64,000 bases of DNA from Streptomyces hokutonensis (GTDB lineage: Bacteria > Actinomycetota > Actinomycetes > Streptomycetales > Streptomycetaceae): contig NZ_BARG01000029.1 of NCBI RefSeq assembly GCF_000376565.1, positions 62,001 to 126,000 on the forward strand, read 5' to 3'. This document shows positions 34,367-41,891 of this stretch, one piece after another. Under the pieces are notes generated by a model, which saw nothing but the letters and a program-made list of their open reading frames with translations, was not told the origin of the DNA and did no database searches. Every line of letters begins with the position of its first letter. Position 1 is the stretch's first letter. A program made the position numbers and the translations under genes.

Positions 34367-34765
34367 ATGTTCAAGAGGATTCTCACGGTCGTCGTGGCCG
34401 CCGTCGGCCTGGCGGTCGCCGCGACGGCGCCCGCGTCGGCCATCGACAGCGGGTCCAGCAAGAACGCCTGCGGAGTGGTGTATTTCTACCCGGACGGCGA
34501 CACCTTCAAGTTCCTGGACACCTGCTCCGACGGCCACGGAGTCCTCCTCTACTGGACGACGCCGACCACCGGGCAGCCCCACACGACCGACTCCGCCCAG
34601 TCCAAGGCGTACACCGGCGGCTACACCGGCTGGGACCTGGACAACGCCTATGTCTACGACAAGGACTTCACCGAGGGCGCCTGCTTCTACTACCGCGTCG
34701 GTCTCACCGAGAGCGGCGGTTACATCATCGGGTCCTACGGCTCCTGGACCCTGTCCTGCGCCTGA
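34367..34765 (+). CDS. Secreted hypothetical protein
   Basis: A 132-residue exported protein that I do not recognise. A clear Sec signal (FKRILTVVVAAVGLAVAATA, cleavage after PASA) leads to a mature domain of about 105 residues rich in Tyr, Gly, Thr and Asp with beta character. It has four Cys (NACGVV, DTCSDG, GACFYY and the near-terminal Cys), which could form two disulfides. ATG 34367 is preceded by GGGGAGGGG. It is monocistronic and followed by a strong terminator. Confidence 0.75.
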   Translation: MFKRILTVVVAAVGLAVAATAPASAIDSGSSKNACGVVYFYPDGDTFKFLDTCSDGHGVLLYWTTPTTGQPHTTDSAQSKAYTGGYTGWDLDNAYVYDKDFTEGACFYYRVGLTESGGYIIGSYGSWTLSCA

Positions 34766-34776
34766 GAGTTGACGAC

Positions 34777-34816
34777 CGTGGGGCCCCGGGGCGCTGACGC
34801 GTTCCGGGGCCCCACG
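34777..34816 (+). terminator. Strong terminator after the secreted protein gene
   Basis: A perfect 13-bp stem, CGTGGGGCCCCGG (34777-34789) with CCGGGGCCCCACG (34804-34816), carries a 14-base loop and is followed by TTATTG. Confidence 0.85.
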
Positions 34817-34829
34817 TTATTGTCGGATC

Positions 34830-35561
34830 ATGAGTATTCGGGCCGTGGTCTGGGACGTCGACGACACCCTGTTCGACTACACCGGAGCGGACTGTGCCGC
34901 CATGTCCGCGCACCTGGCGGCCGAGGGACTGCTCGACGAGCACGCGAGCGTGGTGGACGCGCTGGAACGCTGGCGGGTGGCCACCGAGTTCCACTGGGCG
35001 CGATTCGCGGCCGGGGAGGTCTCGTTCGAGGGGCAGCGGCTGGACCGGGTCCGGCACTTCCTGGACCAGGAGCTGACCGACGCCGAGGCCGACGACTGGT
35101 TCCGGCGCTACAAGACCCACTACGAGATCGCCTGGGCCCTCTTCCCCGACGTCCTGCCCGTCCTCGACGCCCTCGCCGCCAGCCACCGGCACGCCGTCCT
35201 CTCCAACTCCAGCATCACCGTCCAGGACCACAAGCTGCGGACCCTGGGCGTGCACGACCGCTTCGAGGTCATCCTGTGCGCGGCCGAACTGGGCGTCTCC
35301 AAGCCCGAGGCCGGCGCCTTCCTCGCGGCCTGCGAGGCGCTGGGACTTCCGCCGCACGAGGTGGCGTATGTCGGAGATCACCCGGAGATCGACGGACGGG
35401 GCGCCGCGGACGCCGGTCTGCTCTCCGTCTGGATCGACCGCCACGGCGGGCACACCTCCGTCGAGGCCCTGGTGGGGCGCCACCGGATCGGCTCTCTCGC
35501 CGAACTCCCCGCTCTGCTCGGCGCCGATACCCGTTTTGGAGCCCCGTCCACCTTCGGGTAA
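34830..35561 (+). CDS. HAD-family hydrolase
   Basis: A 243-residue haloacid-dehalogenase superfamily phosphatase. Motif I is VVWDVDDTLFDY (nucleophile and general-acid Asp), motif II is LSNSS, Lys of motif III is in VSKPEAG, and motif IV is VGDHPEIDGRGAADAG. A helical cap (about residues 20-110) is typical of subclass IA. The substrate is unknown. ATG 34830 follows the terminator by 13 bases. The tRNA array begins 90 bases after its stop. Confidence 0.92.
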   Translation: MSIRAVVWDVDDTLFDYTGADCAAMSAHLAAEGLLDEHASVVDALERWRVATEFHWARFAAGEVSFEGQRLDRVRHFLDQELTDAEADDWFRRYKTHYEIAWALFPDVLPVLDALAASHRHAVLSNSSITVQDHKLRTLGVHDRFEVILCAAELGVSKPEAGAFLAACEALGLPPHEVAYVGDHPEIDGRGAADAGLLSVWIDRHGGHTSVEALVGRHRIGSLAELPALLGADTRFGAPSTFG

Positions 35562-35652
35562 TGTTCTTCCTGCGCCGCCGGAGAGCGGGCCGAAAGGCCG
35601 GGAACCGGAGGTGCAGACTAGAACATGATCCCTGCAAGGGCTTGAGTTCCAG

Positions 35653-35724
35653 TGGCCTATGGTGTAATTGGCAGCACGACTGATTCTGGTTCAGTTAGTC
35701 TAGGTTCGAGTCCTGGTAGGCCAG
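35653..35724 (+). tRNA. tRNA-Gln (CTG)
   Basis: 72 bases. Acceptor TGGCCTA pairs with TAGGCCA, and the discriminator is G. Anticodon loop TTCTGGT has CTG at 35686-35688, and the T arm carries GGTTCGAGTCC. No CCA is encoded. Confidence 0.96.
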
Positions 35725-35745
35725 CTCGCAGAGCTCATCTGCAAC

Positions 35746-35818
35746 GCCCCCGTTGTGTAGCGGCCTAGCACGCTGCCCTCTCACGGCAGTAGCGCCGGTT
35801 CGAATCCGGTCGGGGGTA
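35746..35818 (+). tRNA. tRNA-Glu (CTC), copy 1
   Basis: 73 bases. Acceptor GCCCCCG pairs with CGGGGGT, with a G-T first pair. Anticodon stem CTGCC/GGCAG holds loop CTCTCAC with CTC at 35780-35782. CCA is not encoded. Confidence 0.96.
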
Positions 35819-35880
35819 CAGATCCTTCCCAGGAAGGCGGTCCGGGTCGCACCCGCCGCCCTCCATGCAGGATCGCTAGG

Positions 35881-35953
35881 GCCCCCGTTGTGTAGCGGCC
35901 TAGCACGCTGCCCTCTCACGGCAGTAGCGCCGGTTCGAATCCGGTCGGGGGTA
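35881..35953 (+). tRNA. tRNA-Glu (CTC), copy 2
   Basis: 73 bases, identical to the copy at 35746. It is separated from it by 62 bases of unrelated spacer. Confidence 0.96.
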
Positions 35954-35973
35954 CGCTTTACCTTGCATCGCCT

Positions 35974-36045
35974 TGGTCTATGGTGTAATTGGCAACACTA
36001 CGGTTTCTGGTACCGTCATTCTAGGTTCGAGTCCTGGTAGACCAG
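35974..36045 (+). tRNA. tRNA-Gln (CTG), second gene
   Basis: 72 bases. Acceptor TGGTCTA pairs with TAGACCA, discriminator G. Anticodon stem ACGGT/ACCGT holds loop TTCTGGT with CTG at 36007-36009. It differs from the first tRNA-Gln in the acceptor and anticodon stems through compensated pairs, so both look functional. Confidence 0.96.
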
Positions 36046-36089
36046 CTCTGATCTGCGGCTGTGTAGTTTTAAAGGCCTGCACGATCTGG

Positions 36090-36162
36090 GCCCCCGTTGT
36101 GTAGCGGCCTAGCACGCTGCCCTCTCACGGCAGTAGCGCCGGTTCGAATCCGGTCGGGGGTA
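36090..36162 (+). tRNA. tRNA-Glu (CTC), copy 3
   Basis: 73 bases, identical to the other two tRNA-Glu genes. A terminator follows 10 bases later. Confidence 0.96.
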
Positions 36163-36172
36163 CATACAGGAA

Positions 36173-36199
36173 GGCCCTCCACTTCGGTGGGGGGCCTTT
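36173..36199 (+). terminator. Terminator of the tRNA array
   Basis: GGCCCTCCAC (36173-36182) pairs with GTGGGGGGCC (36187-36196) around a TTCG tetraloop, with one G-T pair, followed by TTT. It also lies at the 3' end of the convergent MerR gene. Confidence 0.85.
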
Positions 36200-36211
36200 C
36201 GCATGCCCCGC

Positions 36212-36856
36212 TCACTCGAAGCCGTACCGCCGCGCCGACTCCTCCTCCTGCGCCAGCCGGTGCAGCGCCTGGAGCACCGGCTCGACGAAGATCGCGCCCG
36301 CGACCGCCGTCTCCATCTTCTCGGCCTCCGAGGGATGCGTCTCCACGAAGTCCAGGTCGAGCACGGCCGCCTCACGCATCAACTTGGCGTAGTTCACGAC
36401 CAGTTCGGGGGGCCAGTCGTACCCGAGCCGGCGAAGTGCCGCCACCGCCACCACCAGTGAGCGGTACGAAGGCGAAATGGTCACCAGGGCCTGGGAGTTG
36501 GACCAGCCCAGCGTCTCCAGGAGCTGGTCCACCTCGCGGTGCGCGGCCTGGACGTACTCGTCCTCCGCGTCCGGCTCCGGAACCTGCGGCAGCGCCCAAA
36601 GTGCCGCGCCCAGCCGGATCGTACGGCCGAGGGAGTCGTCGTCGACATGGCCGAGCACCTCGCGGACCGTGGCCACCGGCAGCCGGCCGACCTGGATCAT
36701 CGCGCGCACCAGCCGCAGCCGGCGCAGGTGTTCCTCGTCGTACTCGGCGGTGGTCGCGTTGAGCTGACGGCCGGGTCTCAACAGCCCTTCGCGCAGGTAG
36801 TACTTGATCGTCGCGATGGACACACCGCTGCGCTCGCTCAGCTCGGACAGCCGCAT
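36212..36856 (-). CDS. MerR-family transcriptional regulator
   Basis: A 214-residue regulator. The N-terminal winged helix-turn-helix (MRLSELSERSGVSIATIKYYLREGLL, about 1-26, then YDEEHLRRLRLVRAMIQVGR) is followed by a helical effector domain of about 130 residues with no Cys metal site. The ATG at 36856 begins the family signature directly; the frame is open upstream only by chance. It is divergent from the DUF4188 gene, across a long inverted repeat. Confidence 0.92.
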   Translation of the reverse strand: MRLSELSERSGVSIATIKYYLREGLLRPGRQLNATTAEYDEEHLRRLRLVRAMIQVGRLPVATVREVLGHVDDDSLGRTIRLGAALWALPQVPEPDAEDEYVQAAHREVDQLLETLGWSNSQALVTISPSYRSLVVAVAALRRLGYDWPPELVVNYAKLMREAAVLDLDFVETHPSEAEKMETAVAGAIFVEPVLQALHRLAQEEESARRYGFE

Positions 36857-36873
36857 GTCTTGCGCCCTTTCTC

Positions 36874-36921
36874 GGATACCGGCACTATCCAAACACGGGT
36901 CATCGGATAGTGCTGGTACCC
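36874..36921. promoter_or_regulatory. Inverted repeat in the MerR/DUF4188 promoter
   Basis: GGATACCGGCACTATCC (36874-36890) and GGATAGTGCTGGTACCC (36905-36921) are inverted copies with two mismatches, 14 bases apart. They lie between divergent starts at 36856 and 36936. They are the likely MerR binding site or a pair of sites. Confidence 0.75.
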
Positions 36922-36935
36922 AACAAGGGGGAGTC

Positions 36936-37448
36936 ATGTTCGCGAAGGCTGTCAACGGCCGTACCACCGCTGCCGCCGAGGGGGAGGTGGTGGTGCTGCT
37001 CATCGGCATGCGCATCAACCGCTTCTGGGCCGTGCACCACTGGGTGCCGGTCTTCCTCGCGATGCCGCGCATGCTGCGGGAGTTGGGGAAGGACCCCGGT
37101 CGCGGACTGCTCGGGCACGTACTGCTGACGGCGTCCCCGCGGACGTACTACGTCGTCCAGTACTGGGAGTCCAAGGAGAAGCTCTACGCGTACGCGAGTT
37201 CGCCCGACATGTTCCACCACAAGGTGTGGGCGATCATCAACCGCAAGGAGAAGGCCGGGAAGGTGCGCGGTCACGTCGGGCTGTGGCACGAGAGCTACGT
37301 GGTGCCCGAGGGCTCGTACGAGGCGATCTACGCCGACATGCCGGCCTTCGGCCTCGCGGCGGCGCACGGGCAGGTGCCGGTGGAACAGCGGGGGCGGCGG
37401 GCGAAGGACCGGTTCGCGTATCGGTCGGGGAGCGTGACGTCCGAGTAA
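36936..37448 (+). CDS. DUF4188 protein
   Basis: A 170-residue protein of the DUF4188 family, monooxygenase-like alpha/beta-barrel proteins of uncertain activity. Characteristic segments are VVVLLIGMRINRFWAVHHWV, YYVVQYWESKEKLYAYA and the His-rich MFHHKVWAI with VGLWHESYVVPEGSYEAIY. GGGGGAG precedes the ATG. It is controlled, by position, by the divergent MerR protein. A dispersed repeat element follows its stop. Confidence 0.85.
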   Translation: MFAKAVNGRTTAAAEGEVVVLLIGMRINRFWAVHHWVPVFLAMPRMLRELGKDPGRGLLGHVLLTASPRTYYVVQYWESKEKLYAYASSPDMFHHKVWAIINRKEKAGKVRGHVGLWHESYVVPEGSYEAIYADMPAFGLAAAHGQVPVEQRGRRAKDRFAYRSGSVTSE

Positions 37449-37478
37449 GTGGGCCGACGCGGGTTGGCAGCGCCCTGA

Positions 37479-37510
37479 AGGGGTGCGGGGAACTGCGCGA
37501 CCAGCCACGA
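37479..37510. repeat. Dispersed intergenic repeat, copy 2
   Basis: It contains the 20-bp core (37485-37504) identical to the copies at 2460 and 59055. It lies between the convergent DUF4188 and ndgR genes, 30 bases after the DUF4188 stop. Confidence 0.75.
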
Positions 37511-37550
37511 CGCCGCGGCACCGGAACGACGGCGAATACTGCCGGACATG

Positions 37551-37587
37551 ACGAAGGGCCTGCCGCGGCGTTGAGGCAGGCCCTCGT
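37551..37587. terminator. Terminator between DUF4188 gene and ndgR
   Basis: AGGGCCTGCC (37555-37564) pairs with GGCAGGCCCT (37575-37584), and the flanking ACG/CGT extends the stem. It can serve ndgR on the minus strand and the DUF4188 gene on the plus strand. Confidence 0.8.
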
Positions 37588-37605
37588 TCAGATGTACCGG
37601 GTGAA

Positions 37606-38322
37606 TCAGCCCGTGCGGCGCAGCGCCTCGGAGAGACGCGCGGCGGCGTCGATGACCGCCTGGGCGTGCATACGGCCCGGGTGGCGCGTCAGACGCTCGA
37701 TGGGGCCGGAGACGGACACCGCGGCCACCACGCGGTTCGAGGGGCCGCGCACGGGCGCGGAGACGGACGCGACGCCCGGCTCGCGCTCGCCGATGGACTG
37801 GGCCCAGCCCCGGCGCCGTACGCCCGAGAGGGCGGTGGCCGTGAAGCGGGCGCCCTGGAGGCCGCGGTGCAGGCGCTCCGGCTCCTCCCAGGCCATCAGG
37901 ATCTGGGCCGAGGAACCGGCTTTCATGGTGAGGGTCGAGCCGACCGGGACCGTGTCCCGAAGGCCGGACAGGCGCTCCGCCGCGGCCACGCAGATGCGCA
38001 TGTCGCCCTGGCGGCGGTAGAGCTGCGCGCTCTCGCCGGTGATGTCCCGCAGATGCGTGAGCACCGGGCCCGCCGTGGCGAGCAGCCGGTCCTCGCCGGC
38101 GGCCGCGGCCAGCTCGGCGAGGCGGGGGCCGAGAATGAAACGGCCCTGCATGTCGCGCGCCACCATGCGGTGGTGTTCCAAGGCCACGGCCAGCCGGTGT
38201 GCCGTGGGTCGTGCCAGCCCGGTCGCCGCGACCAGACCCGCGAGGGTGGCCGGACCGGACTCCAGAGCGCCCAGGACAAGGGCTGCCTTGTCCAGGACGC
38301 CGACGCCGCTACTGTTGTCCAT
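37606..38322 (-). CDS. ndgR: IclR-family regulator NdgR
   Basis: A 238-residue IclR regulator that I recognise as NdgR, a conserved Streptomyces protein linked to amino-acid-dependent growth, leucine biosynthesis and antibiotic production. The helix-turn-helix reads LDKAALVLGALESGPATLAGLVAATGLARPTAHR (split here only for description; about residues 10-45), and the IclR effector domain follows (GESAQLYRRQGDM, GSTLTMKAGSSAQILMAWEE). ATG 38322 begins MDNSSGVGV. It is divergent from leuC, its known type of target, across three GTGARACGC-like half-sites. Confidence 0.95.
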   Translation of the reverse strand: MDNSSGVGVLDKAALVLGALESGPATLAGLVAATGLARPTAHRLAVALEHHRMVARDMQGRFILGPRLAELAAAAGEDRLLATAGPVLTHLRDITGESAQLYRRQGDMRICVAAAERLSGLRDTVPVGSTLTMKAGSSAQILMAWEEPERLHRGLQGARFTATALSGVRRRGWAQSIGEREPGVASVSAPVRGPSNRVVAAVSVSGPIERLTRHPGRMHAQAVIDAAARLSEALRRTG

Positions 38323-38333
38323 GAAACGATACT

Positions 38334-38379
38334 CGCGTCTCACTCTGTGAAACGCAAGTTCCTTTTTTCGTGAGACGCG
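38334..38379. promoter_or_regulatory. Inverted repeats in the ndgR-leuC promoter
   Basis: CGCGTCTCAC (38334-38343) and GTGAGACGCG (38370-38379) are perfect inverted copies 26 bases apart. A related half-site GTGAAACGC (38347-38355) lies between them, and TGAAACG also covers the ndgR start codon. This is a likely NdgR binding array. Confidence 0.7.
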
Positions 38380-38478
38380 CAACTCTTGTAGGCACAGCGG
38401 CCCGCGTTCCAAACGGGCCAGGCGGCGGCTGCCCGTGAACCAGGGGTGCGAGCGCCGTCTCCTCAAGATCTCTAGTTG

Positions 38479-38500
38479 GGCCGGCGCTGTTTCGCCGGCC
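38479..38500 (+). promoter_or_regulatory. Hairpin abutting the leuC ribosome-binding site
   Basis: GGCCGGCG (38479-38486) pairs with CGCCGGCC (38493-38500) around CTGTTT. The next bases are GGAGGG, the leuC ribosome-binding site, and ATG follows at 38513. The stem could affect leuC translation or end a short leader transcript. No Leu-rich leader peptide was found. Confidence 0.5.
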
Positions 38501-38512
38501 GGAGGGAAAGCG

Positions 38513-39937
38513 ATGGGTAGGACACTCGCGGAGAAGGTCTGGGACGACCATGTCGTCCGGCGCGCCGAGGGCGAGCCCGACCTCCTCTTCATCGATCTGC
38601 ACCTGCTGCACGAGGTGACCAGCCCGCAGGCCTTCGACGGTCTCCGCCAGGCCGGGCGTCCCGTGCGGCGCCTCGACCTCACCATCGCCACCGAGGATCA
38701 CAACACCCCGACCCTCGACATCGACAAGCCCATCGCGGACCCGGTCTCCCGGGCCCAGCTGGAGACGCTGCGCAAGAACTGCGCCGACTTCGGCGTGCGC
38801 CTGCACTCCCTGGGCGATGTCGAGCAGGGTGTCGTCCACGTCGTAGGGCCGCAGCTGGGTCTGACCCAGCCCGGTACGACGGTCGTGTGCGGTGACTCCC
38901 ACACCTCCACCCACGGCGCCTTCGGCGCGCTGGCGTTCGGCATCGGCACCTCCCAGGTGGAGCACGTGCTGGCCACCCAGACGCTGCCGCTGGCCCGCCC
39001 GAAGACCATGGCCATCACGGTCGACGGCGAACTGCCCGACGGCGTCACCGCCAAGGACCTGATCCTCGCCATCATCGCGAAGATCGGCACCGGCGGCGGC
39101 CAGGGCTACATCCTCGAATACCGCGGCTCCGCCATCGAGAAGCTCTCGATGGAGGCCCGCATGACCATCTGCAACATGTCGATCGAGGCCGGCGCCCGCG
39201 CGGGCATGATCGCCCCCGACGAGACCACCTTCGAGTACATCAAGGGCCGCGCCCACGCCCCCGAGGGCGAGGACTGGGACGCCGCCGTCGCGTACTGGAA
39301 GACCCTGAAGACCGACGAGGACGCCGAATTCGACGCCGAGGTCGTCATCGACGGTCCCTCGCTGGCGCCGTTCGTCACCTGGGGCACCAACCCCGGTCAG
39401 GGCGCGCCGCTTTCGGCGTCCGTCCCCGACCCGGCTTCGTACGAAGACGCTTCGGAGCGCCTCGCCGCCGAAAAGGCCCTGGAATACATGGGGTTGGAGG
39501 CCGGCCAGCCGCTGCGCGACATCAAGGTGGACACCGTCTTCGTAGGTTCGTGCACCAACGGTCGTATCGAGGACCTGCGTGCGGCCGCCGCGATCGTCGA
39601 GGGCCGCAAAGTCGCCGACGGCGTACGGATGCTGGTCGTCCCGGGCTCCGCGCGGGTCGGTCTGCAGGCCGTCTCCGAGGGCCTGGACGTCGTCTTCAAG
39701 GAGGCCGGCGCCGAATGGCGGCACGCGGGCTGCTCGATGTGTCTGGGCATGAACCCCGACCAACTGGCGCCCGGTGAGCGCTCCGCGTCCACCTCCAACC
39801 GCAACTTCGAAGGCAGGCAGGGCAAGGGCGGCCGTACGCACCTGGTCTCGCCGCAGGTCGCCGCCGCGACCGCCGTGCTGGGCCATCTGGCCTCGCCCGC
39901 CGATCTGTCCGACGCCCCTGTGCCCGCTGGAGTCTGA
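38513..39937 (+). CDS. leuC: 3-isopropylmalate dehydratase large subunit
   Basis: A 474-residue aconitase-family subunit that isomerises 2- to 3-isopropylmalate in leucine synthesis. The [4Fe-4S] ligands are the Cys of VGSCTNGRIED and the two of HAGCSMCLGMN. TVVCGDSHTSTHGAFGALAF is the family active-site block. GGAGGG precedes ATG 38513. leuD follows after 5 bases. Transcription is likely governed by NdgR from the divergent promoter. Confidence 0.97.
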   Translation: MGRTLAEKVWDDHVVRRAEGEPDLLFIDLHLLHEVTSPQAFDGLRQAGRPVRRLDLTIATEDHNTPTLDIDKPIADPVSRAQLETLRKNCADFGVRLHSLGDVEQGVVHVVGPQLGLTQPGTTVVCGDSHTSTHGAFGALAFGIGTSQVEHVLATQTLPLARPKTMAITVDGELPDGVTAKDLILAIIAKIGTGGGQGYILEYRGSAIEKLSMEARMTICNMSIEAGARAGMIAPDETTFEYIKGRAHAPEGEDWDAAVAYWKTLKTDEDAEFDAEVVIDGPSLAPFVTWGTNPGQGAPLSASVPDPASYEDASERLAAEKALEYMGLEAGQPLRDIKVDTVFVGSCTNGRIEDLRAAAAIVEGRKVADGVRMLVVPGSARVGLQAVSEGLDVVFKEAGAEWRHAGCSMCLGMNPDQLAPGERSASTSNRNFEGRQGKGGRTHLVSPQVAAATAVLGHLASPADLSDAPVPAGV

Positions 39938-39942
39938 GAGTC

Positions 39943-40536
39943 ATGGAAGCATTCACCACGCACACCGGCCGGGCCGTCCCGCTGCGCCGCAGCAACGTGG
40001 ACACCGACCAGATCATCCCCGCCCACTGGCTCAAGAAGGTGACCAGGGACGGCTTCGAGGACGGGCTCTTCGAGGCCTGGCGCAAGGACGAGAACTTCGT
40101 CCTCAACCGCCCCGAGCGCAAGGGCGCGACGGTCCTGGTGGCAGGACCCGACTTCGGCACCGGCTCCTCCCGCGAGCACGCTGTGTGGGCGCTGCAGAAC
40201 TACGGCTTCAAGGCCGTCATCTCCTCCCGCTTCGCCGACATCTTCCGCGGCAACTCGCTGAAGAACGGCCTGCTCACGGTCGTTCTGGAGCAGAAGATCG
40301 TGGACGCGCTGCAGGAACTCACCGAGAAGGACCCGCAGGCCGAGATCACGGTCGACCTGGAGGCCCGTGAGGTGCGCGCCGAAGGCATCACCGCCGCCTT
40401 CGAACTCGACGAGAACGCCCGCTGGCGGCTGCTGAACGGACTGGACGACATCTCCATCACCCTCCAGAACGAGGGCGACATCTCCGCGTACGAGGCCAAG
40501 CGCCCCTCGTACAAGCCGCGGACGGTCCAGGTCTGA
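39943..40536 (+). CDS. leuD: 3-isopropylmalate dehydratase small subunit
   Basis: A 197-residue swivel-domain subunit that pairs with LeuC. Signature segments are NVDTDQIIPAHWLK and GPDFGTGSSREHAVWALQNYGFKAV (positions about 22-85), and the C-terminal half has the usual FAD-like barrel. It is cotranscribed with leuC. A hairpin lies 46 bases after the stop. Confidence 0.97.
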   Translation: MEAFTTHTGRAVPLRRSNVDTDQIIPAHWLKKVTRDGFEDGLFEAWRKDENFVLNRPERKGATVLVAGPDFGTGSSREHAVWALQNYGFKAVISSRFADIFRGNSLKNGLLTVVLEQKIVDALQELTEKDPQAEITVDLEAREVRAEGITAAFELDENARWRLLNGLDDISITLQNEGDISAYEAKRPSYKPRTVQV

Positions 40537-40581
40537 CCCCAACCCCCGCACCAGGTCGAGATCCGGCCACCGCGACACCCT

Positions 40582-40614
40582 CTGTACCCCCGATCGCCAC
40601 GATTGGGGGTACAG
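40582..40614 (+). terminator. Hairpin after leuD
   Basis: CTGTACCCCC (40582-40591) and GGGGGTACAG (40605-40614) form a perfect 10-bp stem with a 13-base loop. It probably ends the leuCD transcript. Confidence 0.75.
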
Positions 40615-40799
40615 CCATGTCTGCACTCGAACGGCCCCGCGCGCCTCCAACGCTTCTCCCAACTTCCCATGTTAGACAGGGTGTTGACTGGGTAGGCGCA
40701 GCTTTGAGCCAAGGCTGCCGCCGGGCTCCGTCAGGCCGTTCGAGGCACCAGTTGCGACCCCCGCAGGCGACAACTCGCCCCAGATGGCACAATCTGTGC

Positions 40800-41030
40800 A
40801 TGGAACACGACGGCCAACTCAAGCTCTATGCGGCAGTCGCGGACCAACTCAAGGAAGCGCACACAAGGGTGCGCGCACTGCAAGTCCCGGAGGGCGTACG
40901 GATGGCGCTGGCCCGGAAGCTGCTGGTCATTACGGCCGCGGCCAAGCACGATCTCGCCGATGCGACAAGGCGACTGGACCGGTTCACGGCGGACCTCGAC
41001 GCGGGTCGATTCCCCGAAGAGGAACGCTGA
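40800..41030 (+). CDS. Small helical hypothetical protein
   Basis: A 76-residue soluble protein, wholly helical with coiled-coil character (LKLYAAVADQLKEAHTRVRA, MALARKLLVITAAAKHDLAD, ATRRLDRFTADL). It has no Cys, signal or membrane segment. I do not recognise a function; its place just before hupS is, as I recall, conserved in Streptomyces. ATG 40800 is taken as start; a longer frame upstream lacks coding bias. Confidence 0.7.
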   Translation: MEHDGQLKLYAAVADQLKEAHTRVRALQVPEGVRMALARKLLVITAAAKHDLADATRRLDRFTADLDAGRFPEEER

Positions 41031-41167
41031 ACAAGTCCAGGACAGCCGAGTTCGTTGCGGCGCACGGGTGATTAGCCCGTTTCGTGTTTGATTTGCGGTA
41101 TATATCTGCCTAACGTGCGGAAAAGCCTGAACACTTTCGTTCCGGCAATGTCTCCGAAGGGGAAGAC

Positions 41168-41803
41168 GTGAACAAGGCGCAGCTCGTAGAAGCGATTGCC
41201 GACAAGGTCGGTGGCCGTCAGCAGGCCGCCGAGGCGGTCGACGCGGTACTGGACGCCATCGTCCGTGCCGTCGTCAGTGGGGACCGGGTCTCGGTCACCG
41301 GCTTCGGTTCGTTCGAGAAGGTCGACCGTCCGGCCCGTTACGCCCGCAACCCCCAGACGGGCGAGCGGGTTCGGGTCAAGAAGACCTCCGTTCCGCGCTT
41401 CCGCGCGGGCCAGGGCTTCAAGGACCTGGTGAGCGGCTCGAAGAAGCTCCCGCGCGGTGGCGAGGTCGCCGTCAAGAAGGCGCCCAAGGGCAGCCTGAGC
41501 GGCACCGCTTCGGCGACGGTCAAGAAGGCCGCGGCCAAGAAGACCACCGCCAAGAGGGCGACGGCCACCGCGAAGAAGACCGTGGCCAAGAAGACCGTGG
41601 CGAAGAAGACGGCGGCCAAGACGGCCACCGCCAAGAAGACCACGGCCAAGAAGGCGACCGCCAAGAAGACCACGGCGACGGCCAAGAAGACGGCGGCCAA
41701 GAAGGCCACCGGCACCGCCAAGAAGGCTGCGGCCAAGAAGGCCCCGGCCAAGAAGTCGGCGACGCGCAAGACCACCGCCAAGAAGGCCACCGCCACCCGC
41801 TAG
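41168..41803 (+). CDS. hupS: HU-family nucleoid protein with histone-H1-like tail
   Basis: A 211-residue DNA-binding protein. Residues 1-94 are a complete HU domain (MNKAQLVEAIADKVGG, VTGFGSFEKVDRPARYARNP, VPRFRAGQGFKDLV). Residues about 98-211 are a Lys/Ala/Thr tail of repeated KKT-AKK units, as in eukaryotic H1. This is the HupS architecture, which compacts the nucleoid in Streptomyces spores. GGGGAAGACGTG precedes the GTG start. A long hairpin terminates it. Confidence 0.96.
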   Translation: MNKAQLVEAIADKVGGRQQAAEAVDAVLDAIVRAVVSGDRVSVTGFGSFEKVDRPARYARNPQTGERVRVKKTSVPRFRAGQGFKDLVSGSKKLPRGGEVAVKKAPKGSLSGTASATVKKAAAKKTTAKRATATAKKTVAKKTVAKKTAAKTATAKKTTAKKATAKKTTATAKKTAAKKATGTAKKAAAKKAPAKKSATRKTTAKKATATR

Positions 41804-41831
41804 TCAGCGGAACGCAGGGCACTCACGCGCC

Positions 41832-41860
41832 GGGCCGGACTCCCGCTGGGAGTCCGGCCC
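41832..41860 (+). terminator. Terminator after hupS
   Basis: GGGCCGGACTCCC (41832-41844) and GGGAGTCCGGCCC (41848-41860) form a perfect 13-bp stem with a GCT loop. Confidence 0.85.
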
Positions 41861-41871
41861 GCGGCGTGTTC

Positions 41872-41891
41872 AACGCCCGTGCACGGGCGTT
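41872..41891. repeat. Perfect palindrome at the end of the minus-strand gene
   Basis: AACGCCCGTGCACGGGCGTT is a perfect 20-bp palindrome that touches the stop codon of the 67-residue gene. It probably contributes to termination or 3'-end folding on the minus strand. Confidence 0.6.

Noticed and set aside
35746..36162. Repeated 73-bp units as a mobile or CRISPR-like repeat
   Set aside because: They are three identical tRNA-Glu genes with full cloverleaf pairing.
35653..36200. tRNA cluster as an integration site with an inserted element
   Set aside because: No integrase, no truncated tRNA 3' end and no direct att repeats were seen nearby; flanking genes are housekeeping or common regulators.
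38370..38438. Leucine leader peptide before leuC
   Set aside because: The 22-codon frame starting at GTG 38370 has a single Leu and no Leu run, and the only strong hairpin covers the ribosome-binding site, so classical attenuation is not supported.
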